In this document: positions 1 through 7,497 of the stretch, in pieces
How the letters are laid out: the number at the start of each line of letters is the position of its first letter
How positions within the stretch are numbered: position 1 is the stretch's first letter
NCBI GenBank assembly: GCA_003645845.1
Contig: QNCV01000037.1
Location: 1-14,103, forward strand
Direction of reading: 5' to 3'
DNA length: 14,103 nucleotides
Source of the DNA: Fidelibacterota bacterium
Lineage (GTDB): Bacteria; Fidelibacterota; UBA2242
Translations under genes and position numbers: made by a program
Notes under the pieces: model-generated
Seen by the model: the letters and a program-made list of their open reading frames with translations, nothing else
Databases searched by the model: none
Told to the model about the DNA's origin: nothing

Positions 1-15
1 ATTATTTTCCCCTGA
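1..15 (+). CDS. 3' tip of a histidine kinase gene (partial, runs off left edge)
   Basis: The first 15 bases read I-I-F-P-stop on the plus strand. They are identical to the last 15 bases of the recognisable histidine-kinase remnant that ends at 4142, and the identity continues without a break into the flanking non-coding DNA. From this I infer that a histidine kinase, possibly the intact parent of that remnant, lies just left of the window and converges on the CotH gene. Only four codons are visible, so the call rests entirely on the duplication. Confidence 0.45.
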   Translation: MIFP

Positions 16-48
16 AATAAAAAGGGTGGTCTCGTCATGAAACCACCC
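15..48 (-). terminator. Intrinsic terminator of the CotH gene
   Basis: On the minus strand a 7-bp GC-rich stem (GGGTGGT pairing with ACCACCC, 11-base loop) is followed by TTTTTATTT, the form of a rho-independent terminator. It lies 23 bases after the CotH stop codon and directly abuts the stop of the convergent kinase gene. An identical copy lies at 4142-4175. Confidence 0.8.
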
Positions 49-70
49 TGCTGAGAATCTATGTCAGGCG

Positions 71-3000
71 CTATTTCATCATTATCATCTGTTTGCTGAC
101 AGATTCATTCCCCACCGTAATCTGGTAAATATACATTCCGGAAACCGCGCGGCGTCCGGATTGGTCCAGCCCGTTCCAGTAAATCGAATAGTTGCCCACG
201 TCTTTATACTCATCCACCAGGTTGCGAACCAGCTGACCCTGAATATTGTAAATGGAGAGACTAACATGGTCGGATCGGTTAAGAGAAAAGTTGATATGAG
301 TGTCCGGATTAAACGGATTGGGATAATTCTGCCCCAGCTTATATTTTTCTGGGATCACATCTCTAAAATCGGCTTCAATCAATGTCAATCCCATATTGGG
401 TTTTCCCGGTGTGCCATTAACAACCGATGCTTCCCAACTTTCCGGCAGGCTATTATCGAGAAGTGGTTCTCGTAGTGATAATGTCGAACCGAAACCATTT
501 GCTTCAACGGGCCAGGGTAATTCATCCAAATATGTGAGTGAATCGATCAGATGATTTTCACTATCAAATAACCGGACCAACTCCCCGCCATTATTCAAGC
601 CAAAATCAAAGTAACCAACCAGATTGGGAAGCGATGGAAAACTGGCCGAGAATTTCACTGAATCACGACTTAGAACAATATATGCATCAGCCGGCACAAT
701 AAGTGATTCTGGAAAGGTGAAAACATGGGTATCATCCGAGTCCTTGAATAACCATCCTGAAACATCAATCGGTATCAAGCTGGAATTATAAAATTCGATC
801 CAATCACCGGCGGGAAAGTCTGGCGATGAATTATAATTGATCTCATTGATAACCAGTGAAGTATCCGGGATAAAATTTGCATAAAAAGACTCTGAACCAT
901 TCAGAACTATTTGAATCGACTCTTCGAAACTGGTGCTTCCCCCTGTCCATCTGTCAAAACGATAACCGGCATGAGGTATGGCTTGCAGAGTGATCGGTAT
1001 ACCGGTGAAATATATTCCGTTCCACTTTGCTGATTCCAAAGTAATAGAATTAATTTTTAATTTTCCACCTTCAATATTTACATTTTCAAGTTTTACATTT
1101 ACTTCACCACTTATATTAAATTTTTGCCTGATATGTGCCCTGACATATCCCGGACGCAGGTTGCCAAATACTTTCAATTTGGTTACCAATAACTCCCAGG
1201 TCTGATAATTTCCACCCCAGCGATTAAGATGTCGGGTAATGTCATCTTTTATAATGGCTTTGATACTATCCACATGATGACTCACTTGAGTAGATGAAAA
1301 AATTGTATTAAGGTGATCTGCAAACCTATTAATAAAATTAATCCTGAATGTGTCATTTTCGAGCAAACGACGGAGCAAATAGGTAGACCAGGGAGGATTG
1401 GGCCAATCGGGTCCATCAGGTTCAGTTGCAAAGGCAAGTGTATTGAAAGTCACACTGTTTTGACTCCAAATATCAAAACCAAAATCTGTGTCATATAAAA
1501 TCCAGCGCCAGATACCATCCGATGTTTGTGGTCGCCAGAACTTAATATTGTTACCGGGCCAGTCGGTATTGTCACAATATATTTGTGATATTTCATAGTC
1601 TATGAAGTTATTCACATCTATCATTTTTGTCAGATTATTATATACCACCGAATCTTTGATATTATTATTAGTAATATAGTCAATCATCATATTATAGTGC
1701 TCGGCGGATCCTTCCAAAGCGTATGCATTATTTTCCAGAAGATCAATTTCATCCGGATCCAGATCATAGTGGGACGCCAAATGATCTTCATTAATTTTTT
1801 CGCGCAAGTTCTGTATCCCCCAATATTCACCATTGAGAAAAAGAACAACCGGTCGAAAGGCCTGTTTCTCGAGTCCCAGCGGATTTGTCAGACCAGTTAT
1901 CATACCATCACGCATCATGGTATTACCCCAGTCATTTCCACTATTGCGAAGTATGAATGCTTTAAATTCTGCAATACCTAAATCCGGAAAAAGTTGATAA
2001 TTCAGTTTGGCCTGGCCATACCGGCGGCGCATGAAAATGGCAAATGACTTTTGATCAAAACCGCGACTCCATCCACCAAATATTTTTATACCGGCATCGG
2101 CCTCAAAACCAAATGATCCATCCTGCTCTATAAATTCAACATGGATTGGTTTTTCCCAATCCTGCCAGAAATTCGATCCGAAATAAGGAAAATCCGGTTC
2201 AGCATTTGGACCTTTGACGTAAATTCCTGTCTGCTCATCCCAAAGATTTTTGGGATCGGTAGTTAATGACATTATTGGAAGATGCAAATCTTCCTCAAAT
2301 AAGAATGTAGAAGTAATAATTGAACTTGGCATCTTACCGGATTCAAATGCCCGGGCACGTATCACAGTTGTTTTACTAATTAACATCGGATCAGTATATA
2401 ATACCGCCGTTTCATCCGGCTCTGTCCCATCAAGTGTATAATATACATTACCAGTATAGGACATGCTAAAAGCCTGTGGTTCGGAATAAATACCGGTTGA
2501 TAAGGAAAATATAGGATTGGGTGTTAAACCCATATAACCGGTCGAAGTATTTGAATCACCCGGAGTCGGCTCATCAAATAATCGCCAATCATCAGTTCCA
2601 TCAGGTTGCCTGCCCAATGAAAGATCATTGGGTATTTCGCCATAAGCAACTGAGTCGGTAACATGACTTTCGGGATTTGTCAGATACAATACTTCACCAT
2701 CGGCGCTCAAACGGAAGTTTGTGTGTAAATTTGGCAACGAGAGACTAATATAATCAGATAAACCACGGGGATTATCGGGCGGAGCCTGTAATCCCATAGT
2801 TAAAAATGGGATGGCGGACATATCAGATGAATTCAGATCATAATTATGTACCTGAACAGCCAACACATTTTCTCCCGACTGCAGGAGACCGATAAATCCG
2901 GATATGTTATATGCTTCAGGATAACCACCCTGGTAAATTTCAGCTTCACGCCAATTATTTGCACCCTGATTAAATGGAGGAACAATACCCGGTGTACCAA

Positions 3001-3604
3001 TATTATTACGGGCAATTTCCGTATTATTTATATACGCTACAAAGGCATCATCATAGTCAATATGAAAAAACAGCGAAATAATATCGGTCGGGTCTGATAT
3101 TGTAAACTTTTTTCGAATGGCCACCGACATAACCACCGGTAGGCTTGTAGCATCATCACCATCACCATAACCAAATCCACTGGGTCCCTCAGCCCAGCTA
3201 TTGTCGTCAAAGTTTTTTTGGCGCCAGGTGGCTGGCGGTTCGGAAGTGCCGGACCGGTACCTGCAATTATCGCCTTTATCAATCACTGTTTCCCAGTGTG
3301 TGACCTGGATTTTTTTATCTTTACCGGAAGCGAAGATCAATAAAACTTCGTTTGGATCAAGCATCACTGCCGGAAAAATCCATTTGTTTAACCGGTCCCC
3401 ATCATCACTAATACCCATACCTTCCAAATTTACAGATGTTGAGCCTGAATTATACAACTCAAACCAATCCGCAAATTCACCATCTTCATCTGCTATAGTA
3501 TTAGTGTTTAATGACTGTAATTCATTTATTACAACTTCCTGAGAAAATGCTAATCCCACAAGCAGAAATAGAAACAGCAAATAGTTTATTTTTAAATAAT
3601 GCAA
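71..3604 (-). CDS. Secreted CotH-kinase family protein with lamin-tail domains and a C-terminal sorting domain
   Basis: This is a large exported protein of 1177 residues from the chosen start. Residue numbers here follow a longer frame starting at 3625. An N-terminal hydrophobic stretch ending in AFSQ is a typical signal peptide. A lamin-tail domain begins near 30-100 (VINELQS, DWFELYN) and resumes near 288-360 (LHTNFRLSADGE, GRQPDG). A beta-sandwich-like segment sits between the halves (about 105-280). Next come a chitobiase C-terminal-like domain (about 368-445, YYTLDGTEPDE), a CotH domain (about 446-830, with MMRDG, NGEYWGIQNLREK and WRWILYDTDFGFD), an InlB-type B-repeat (about 838-920, GYRFDRWTGG), a second lamin-tail domain (922-1075) and a FlgD-like sorting domain (1092-1184). 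CotH proteins are atypical kinases that phosphorylate other proteins; the substrate here is unknown. The start is a TTG at 3604, preceded by AAGGA at five bases; a TTG at 3625 is the alternative. The gene body is clearly AT-richer than its neighbours. Confidence 0.9.
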   Translation of the reverse strand: MHYLKINYLLFLFLLVGLAFSQEVVINELQSLNTNTIADEDGEFADWFELYNSGSTSVNLEGMGISDDGDRLNKWIFPAVMLDPNEVLLIFASGKDKKIQVTHWETVIDKGDNCRYRSGTSEPPATWRQKNFDDNSWAEGPSGFGYGDGDDATSLPVVMSVAIRKKFTISDPTDIISLFFHIDYDDAFVAYINNTEIARNNIGTPGIVPPFNQGANNWREAEIYQGGYPEAYNISGFIGLLQSGENVLAVQVHNYDLNSSDMSAIPFLTMGLQAPPDNPRGLSDYISLSLPNLHTNFRLSADGEVLYLTNPESHVTDSVAYGEIPNDLSLGRQPDGTDDWRLFDEPTPGDSNTSTGYMGLTPNPIFSLSTGIYSEPQAFSMSYTGNVYYTLDGTEPDETAVLYTDPMLISKTTVIRARAFESGKMPSSIITSTFLFEEDLHLPIMSLTTDPKNLWDEQTGIYVKGPNAEPDFPYFGSNFWQDWEKPIHVEFIEQDGSFGFEADAGIKIFGGWSRGFDQKSFAIFMRRRYGQAKLNYQLFPDLGIAEFKAFILRNSGNDWGNTMMRDGMITGLTNPLGLEKQAFRPVVLFLNGEYWGIQNLREKINEDHLASHYDLDPDEIDLLENNAYALEGSAEHYNMMIDYITNNNIKDSVVYNNLTKMIDVNNFIDYEISQIYCDNTDWPGNNIKFWRPQTSDGIWRWILYDTDFGFDIWSQNSVTFNTLAFATEPDGPDWPNPPWSTYLLRRLLENDTFRINFINRFADHLNTIFSSTQVSHHVDSIKAIIKDDITRHLNRWGGNYQTWELLVTKLKVFGNLRPGYVRAHIRQKFNISGEVNVKLENVNIEGGKLKINSITLESAKWNGIYFTGIPITLQAIPHAGYRFDRWTGGSTSFEESIQIVLNGSESFYANFIPDTSLVINEINYNSSPDFPAGDWIEFYNSSLIPIDVSGWLFKDSDDTHVFTFPESLIVPADAYIVLSRDSVKFSASFPSLPNLVGYFDFGLNNGGELVRLFDSENHLIDSLTYLDELPWPVEANGFGSTLSLREPLLDNSLPESWEASVVNGTPGKPNMGLTLIEADFRDVIPEKYKLGQNYPNPFNPDTHINFSLNRSDHVSLSIYNIQGQLVRNLVDEYKDVGNYSIYWNGLDQSGRRAVSGMYIYQITVGNESVSKQMIMMK

Positions 3605-3637
3605 TATTTTCCTTTTTTTTAACAAATATGATTACAA

Positions 3638-3660
3638 AACAGTTAATTGACTGTTAATTG
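3638..3660. promoter_or_regulatory. Possible operator upstream of the CotH gene
   Basis: An 18-bp imperfect palindrome (AACAGT, six bases, ACTGTT) at 3638-3655 overlaps a direct repeat of GTTAATTG (3642-3649 and 3653-3660). It lies about 35 bases upstream of the CotH start, inside a very AT-rich stretch (3626-3851), where a repressor or activator site would be expected. I found no convincing -35/-10 pair next to it. In AT-rich DNA such repeats can arise by chance. Confidence 0.25.
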
Positions 3661-3851
3661 TATCACATAAACACCTTTTTATAATTGGCAATATCATTTC
3701 TTTAAATTACGATAAATCCGTTAGATCATTACGTTAAAGATTGATTTTACAATATGTTCAAAATCCGCGTGCAATTTTAGATTTAATGTATCGTGTGATA
3801 CTGTTTTATTAATATCATCTTACCTGTCGATTGATAGGCATTTAAATCTGA

Positions 3852-4142
3852 GCGGACATCGAATCTATAAAAATAAATGCCGCTGAGGCCATTGAAAACG
3901 ACGGCGAGATTACCGTCTTTACATCATCCGATCCTGAAAAACGACTCATCATCCGGGACACCGGACCGGATCTCTCACCGGAGACCGCCGAAAACCTGTT
4001 TACACCATTTTTCAGTACAAAGAAAGACGGACAGGGAATCGGTCTGACACTGACCAGGGAGATTCTGGTCAACCACGGTTTTCGTTTTTCCCTTAAAACA
4101 GTTCGGCAAAACTGCACCGAATTCACCATTATTTTCCCCTGA
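3852..4142 (+). pseudogene. Remnant of a sensor histidine kinase: C-terminal ATP-binding domain only
   Basis: From 3876 an uninterrupted 89-codon frame, ending in TGA at 4140-4142, encodes most of a HATPase domain. It shows the N box (NAAEAI), G1 box (RDTGPDL), F box (FTPFFSTK) and G2 box (GQGIGLTL), in the right order and spacing for the end of a two-component sensor kinase. Upstream the frame meets a stop at 3849-3851, there is no usable ATG, GTG or TTG start, and the sensor, dimerisation and phospho-acceptor His regions are absent. It is therefore a truncated copy, presumably of the gene whose last codons lie at 1-15. The absence of internal stops suggests recent truncation. It cannot make a working kinase alone. 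Confidence 0.85.
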
Positions 4143-4449
4143 AATAAAAAGGGTGGTCTCGTCATGAAACCACCCTGCTGAGAATCTATGTCAGGCGCTA
4201 TTTCATCTTTATCATCTGGTTGCTGACAGATTCATCCCACGCCGTAATCTGGTAAATATATATTCCTGAAACCACGCGGCGGCCGGATTGGTCCAGCCCG
4301 TTCCAGTAAATCGAATAGTTGCCCGCGTCTTTATACTCATCCACCAGGTTGCGAACCAGCTGACCCTGAATATTGTAAATGGAGAGGCGAACATGGTCTG
4401 CTCTGTTTAGGGTAAAGTTGATATGTGTGTCCGGATTAAAGGGATTGGG
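4128..4449. repeat. Copy B of the 322-bp duplicated block
   Basis: This is the partner of 1-322. It covers the last 15 bases of the kinase remnant, the shared terminator, and the sorting-domain coding region of the LTxxQ-repeat gene. The true duplicated unit is probably longer, because the kinase homology continues left to at least 3876. Confidence 0.95.
4142..4175 (-). terminator. Intrinsic terminator of the LTxxQ-repeat gene
   Basis: This is the same 7-bp stem, 11-base loop and TTTTTATTT tail (minus strand) as at 15-48, identical base for base. It lies 22 bases after the stop codon of the gene at 4198. Confidence 0.8.
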
Positions 4450-5157
4450 TTTGTTGCTCAATTGTGTGATATTCTCACTTTTTTCTATGGCTGCGGAATC
4501 TCCGTCGTCATCATCGCCCGGCAGGACAATGCCGAATTCCTCAAGAAGTGTATTGACGGCAGCGCGGATTTCTTCGCGGGTGGCGCCTGCTTCCCGCATT
4601 TCCCGGACAGTATCTCTGATGATACGCCGCTGTTCCCGGGTCAATTGTGATTCAAAATCACGGATACCTCGTCGCTCTCCCCTGGGGAAAAAATGAAATT
4701 GCCAATCTTCCGGCAAGTCGATGCCCCAGCCGGTCAGTAGTTCAGTTACCGCTGTGTTAATATCTTCAGGACTTGTTTTATCATCAATCAGTCCGCGGAC
4801 GAGCTCATGGAGTTCCGCCCGTTGAGCGTCAGTCAAGGCAACCAATACTGAATCCGGCCGCATTCCCGGTCTTTGGCCAAATGGAAATTCACCGCGTTCA
4901 GGCAGTTCAATACCCCAGCTCAAAAGCAATTCTGTGACAGCGTTGTGAATATCCTCGCGGCTAGCTTCGGCGGCGCGCATCTCTTCAATCAGCTCAGACA
5001 GTTCGGCTTGTTGCGCTTCGGTCAGTTGAACAGAAACCGGCAGCAGTGTTCCCAGGCGAGCCGGCCTTCTCCCAGGGCCGCTCCGACGGCCGCCCGGCGC
5101 CTGGGCAAAAACAATCACGGTTAGAACCAGTGTCAGGATAAAGATCAGTTTCTTCAT
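4198..5157 (-). CDS. Secreted protein with three LTxxQ-like helical repeats and a C-terminal sorting domain
   Basis: This is a 319-residue exported protein of unknown function. Starting at the ATG at 5157 gives a clean signal peptide ending FAQA, with GAGGAG seven bases upstream; 21 further in-frame codons upstream do not look coding. A basic Gly/Arg/Pro linker follows. Three repeats of about 43 residues lie near 44-86, 107-150 and 171-213. Each starts LT-x-x-Q, continues as a charged amphipathic helix with an E-[DE]-I-x-x-A-V-x-x-L-L core, and ends WGI-x-LPE or FGI-x-LP. LTxxQ recalls the CpxP/Spy family of periplasmic helical proteins, but this is only a motif-level resemblance. An Asp-rich linker (GDDDDGD, about 214-220) leads to a FlgD-like sorting domain (237-319) that differs from that of the CotH protein at about 11 of 83 residues. 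The neighbouring secreted nuclease is divergent. Confidence 0.85.
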   Translation of the reverse strand: MKKLIFILTLVLTVIVFAQAPGGRRSGPGRRPARLGTLLPVSVQLTEAQQAELSELIEEMRAAEASREDIHNAVTELLLSWGIELPERGEFPFGQRPGMRPDSVLVALTDAQRAELHELVRGLIDDKTSPEDINTAVTELLTGWGIDLPEDWQFHFFPRGERRGIRDFESQLTREQRRIIRDTVREMREAGATREEIRAAVNTLLEEFGIVLPGDDDDGDSAAIEKSENITQLSNKPNPFNPDTHINFTLNRADHVRLSIYNIQGQLVRNLVDEYKDAGNYSIYWNGLDQSGRRVVSGIYIYQITAWDESVSNQMIKMK

Positions 5158-5533
5158 TTTTTTACTCCTCGTTTTTTCACAAATCAACATTAAAACACTG
5201 CTTTGACAATCATATTCCATAAATAGTTAAATCAGCATGAACAATCTTTGACTTTGATGCCGGTCAATTGATAAACACGGCGCAAGACGTTGTGCACTTA
5301 CTCTTATGCACGATAGATTTGCAGTTTACCTCCCACCCTTAGCCTTCTGTCAACCACTATACAATAAACATTTTACATTGGTTCAATAACGAAAACTTGA
5401 TCTAAGATATTAAGCACGTATAGTTATGAACACGGATACATCTCGCTTTTATTTTGTGACGAAAATCGTTTTAAACCGCCTGAATTCTTCGTAAACTTGA
5501 CAGTTGAATTTATAAATTAGACAAGCGGGGCAT
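5158..5533. other. Divergent intergenic region (376 bp)
   Basis: This region must hold the outward promoters for the LTxxQ-repeat gene (minus) and the endonuclease gene (plus). I see no coding potential. It contains a small inverted repeat, GTGCA and TGCAC with a 10-base gap at 5292-5311, and a TTGACA at 5497-5502 close to the endonuclease start. That hexamer lacks a good -10 partner at normal spacing, so I do not annotate a promoter. Confidence 0.6.
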
Positions 5534-7486
5534 ATGTTCAAAAAAATCTATCAAACGCATAGGATATCTCTATGGACCCTTCTGCTGACCTTCTTTTTCC
5601 TAAGGGGTCTTCTCGCCCAGACACCAAACGGCTATTACAATGCCGCCACCGGGAAGACCGGACCGGAGCTGAAAGAAGCGCTGCACAATATCATCAAGAA
5701 TCATACAGAGATTTCATACAGTGCGGCATACGATGCTCTCGAAGTCACCGACCGCGACAGCAACAATTCGGCCAATGTCACCCTGTTTTACAGCGGCTGG
5801 AGTCGCAATGCCGCTCAGCAGTACAACAACGGTGCCGGCTGGAACCGGGAACATGTCTGGGCTAAATCACACGGTGATTTCGGGACGACAATGGGTGCCG
5901 GTACCGACCTTCATCATCTGCGCGCAGCGGATGTCTCTACCAATTCCGCCCGCGGCAATAAAGATTTCGATAATGGCGGTACCCGTTATATTGACGGCGA
6001 CGGCGCCACCGATTGTTTTTCCGATGCAGATTCCTGGGAACCCAGGGATGCCGTTAAAGGCGATGTCGCCCGGATGATATTTTACATGGCCGTCCGCTAC
6101 GAAGGCGAAAACGGCGAACCCGATCTGGAACTTGTCGACCAGGTCAAAAGTGTCGATCTGAATACAACCGGTCACGGTTATCACGGAAAGCTTTCTACAT
6201 TACTGGAATGGAACACCGAGGATCCGGTCGGTAACTGGGAGCGTCGCCGCAATGATATCATTTATTACAACTATCAACACAACCGCAATCCATTCATCGA
6301 TCACCCGGAATTCGTTGCCCTGATCTGGAGCGATAATCCGCCACCTTTTGCACCGTCGGATCTGACGGCATCGGATATTACTCAGACATCTCTAACCCTG
6401 ATCTGGACCGACAATTCCTCCGATGAAAACGGTTTTATCATTTATAAGGACGGCGCCGGTATTGCCACTATTAATCCGGATTCGACACGGTATCCGGTCA
6501 CAGGTTTGTCACCGGGCACGGATTATCATTTCACCGTCACCGCTTTCAATACCGGTGGTGAATCTGTCGGGGCATCACTGACGGTATCGACCCTTCCTGC
6601 AGATACAAATTACGCGGTTAATGACTCCATCTTTTTCTCCGAATATATCGAAGGTAGCGGTTATAATAAAGCCCTGGAAATTTTCAACGCTTCCGGTCAG
6701 CCGACCAGTCTCGAAAACATCGTTATATTGTCAACATCAAATTATGGTGATTGGAATACCGGCCATTATGAATTTCCGGAAGGAACCCTTTTAGGGGCAG
6801 GCGAAGTCTTTGTCATTATGCACAGCAGCGCCGATGGAAGCATTCATTCTCTGGCCAATGAGCTGACCAGCTCCACGGTCGTCAATTTTAACGGCAATGA
6901 TGTCCGGGCGCTGGCCTATATTGCGGATGCCGAAACGACAATTATTGATATTATCGGCTTATATGAAGATCCCGATTCCAGCAGTAGCTGGCCGGTCGCC
7001 GGAGTCGATAATGCCACGGTAAATCATACCCTTATCCGCAAATCATCGGTTTTTCACGGCAACTCTGACTGGCTCAGCAGTGCCGGCACAAATACCGATG
7101 ACTCGGAATGGATTGTCCTGGCGAAAGATAATTTCGATAATCTCGGCTCACACACTGTCGACGCCGTGAACACCATTGCTTCGGGTCACATCGCCGACAG
7201 TCCTGCAGATTACCGGCTTTATGCCTGTTTTCCCAACCCCTTTAATCCGGTCACCACCATCCGGTACGAAATCCGGAAAAAAACCACCGTCAATTTCAAC
7301 GTTTTCGACATCCGCGGCAATCATATTACCTCCCTCGTCCGGCAGGTTCAGCAACCCGGGCTCTACTCCGTGATCTGGAATGGAAAAGACGCCTCGCAAC
7401 ACAATGTCCCGGGCGGTGTTTATCTCTATCAACTGCAAACCGATGACGGTTTCACTCAAACCGGAAAAATGGTTTTGATAAAATAA
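5534..7486 (+). CDS. Secreted endonuclease I family nuclease with fn3, lamin-tail-like and sorting domains
   Basis: This is a 650-residue exported nuclease that probably degrades extracellular DNA or RNA for nutrients. A signal peptide occupies about 1-29 (ending LLAQ). The endonuclease I (EndA/NucM, His-Me finger) domain covers about 31-265. It carries NREHVWAKS with Glu106-His107, the expected metal ligand and general base, then TDLHHLRAADVSTNSARGNKDF, which supplies the conserved Asn (137 or 142) of the metal site. A fibronectin type III domain spans about 273-354 and a lamin-tail-like domain about 364-540 (FFSEYIEGSGYNKALEIFN). A FlgD-like sorting domain (566-650, PNPFNPVTTIRYEI) ends the protein. 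That domain is clearly different in sequence from the duplicated pair at the left. The family enzyme is often only 200-280 residues; the extra domains suggest surface anchoring or polymer binding. The ATG has only a weak GGGG upstream. Confidence 0.92.
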   Translation: MFKKIYQTHRISLWTLLLTFFFLRGLLAQTPNGYYNAATGKTGPELKEALHNIIKNHTEISYSAAYDALEVTDRDSNNSANVTLFYSGWSRNAAQQYNNGAGWNREHVWAKSHGDFGTTMGAGTDLHHLRAADVSTNSARGNKDFDNGGTRYIDGDGATDCFSDADSWEPRDAVKGDVARMIFYMAVRYEGENGEPDLELVDQVKSVDLNTTGHGYHGKLSTLLEWNTEDPVGNWERRRNDIIYYNYQHNRNPFIDHPEFVALIWSDNPPPFAPSDLTASDITQTSLTLIWTDNSSDENGFIIYKDGAGIATINPDSTRYPVTGLSPGTDYHFTVTAFNTGGESVGASLTVSTLPADTNYAVNDSIFFSEYIEGSGYNKALEIFNASGQPTSLENIVILSTSNYGDWNTGHYEFPEGTLLGAGEVFVIMHSSADGSIHSLANELTSSTVVNFNGNDVRALAYIADAETTIIDIIGLYEDPDSSSSWPVAGVDNATVNHTLIRKSSVFHGNSDWLSSAGTNTDDSEWIVLAKDNFDNLGSHTVDAVNTIASGHIADSPADYRLYACFPNPFNPVTTIRYEIRKKTTVNFNVFDIRGNHITSLVRQVQQPGLYSVIWNGKDASQHNVPGGVYLYQLQTDDGFTQTGKMVLIK

Positions 7487-7497
7487 ACGAGGATAAA

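Larger units (their letters stand above)
1..322. repeat. Copy A of a 322-bp duplicated kinase-tail/terminator/sorting-domain block
   Basis: This block matches 4128-4449 colinearly with no gaps. Positions 1-80 are identical in both copies; I count about 20 substitutions over the remaining 242 bases, including one perfectly matching run at 199-259. It contains, in order, the end of a plus-strand histidine kinase, a minus-strand terminator, and the coding region of a C-terminal sorting domain back to its PNPFNP motif. Similarity stops right at the start of that domain: upstream the two proteins are unrelated. On the left the repeat probably continues beyond the window. Confidence 0.95.

Noticed and set aside
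3842..4165. Open frame of 107 codons on the minus strand
   Set aside because: It is the antisense shadow of the histidine-kinase remnant, whose ATP-binding motifs read on the plus strand.
1..4449. Insertion sequence or composite transposon bounded by the 322-bp direct repeats
   Set aside because: The repeats contain coding and terminator DNA, have no terminal inverted repeats, and no transposase or integrase gene lies between them.
5497..5533. TTGACA close to the endonuclease start as a -35 box
   Set aside because: No acceptable -10 element lies 16-18 bases downstream; the TATAAA at 5511 is only 8 bases away.
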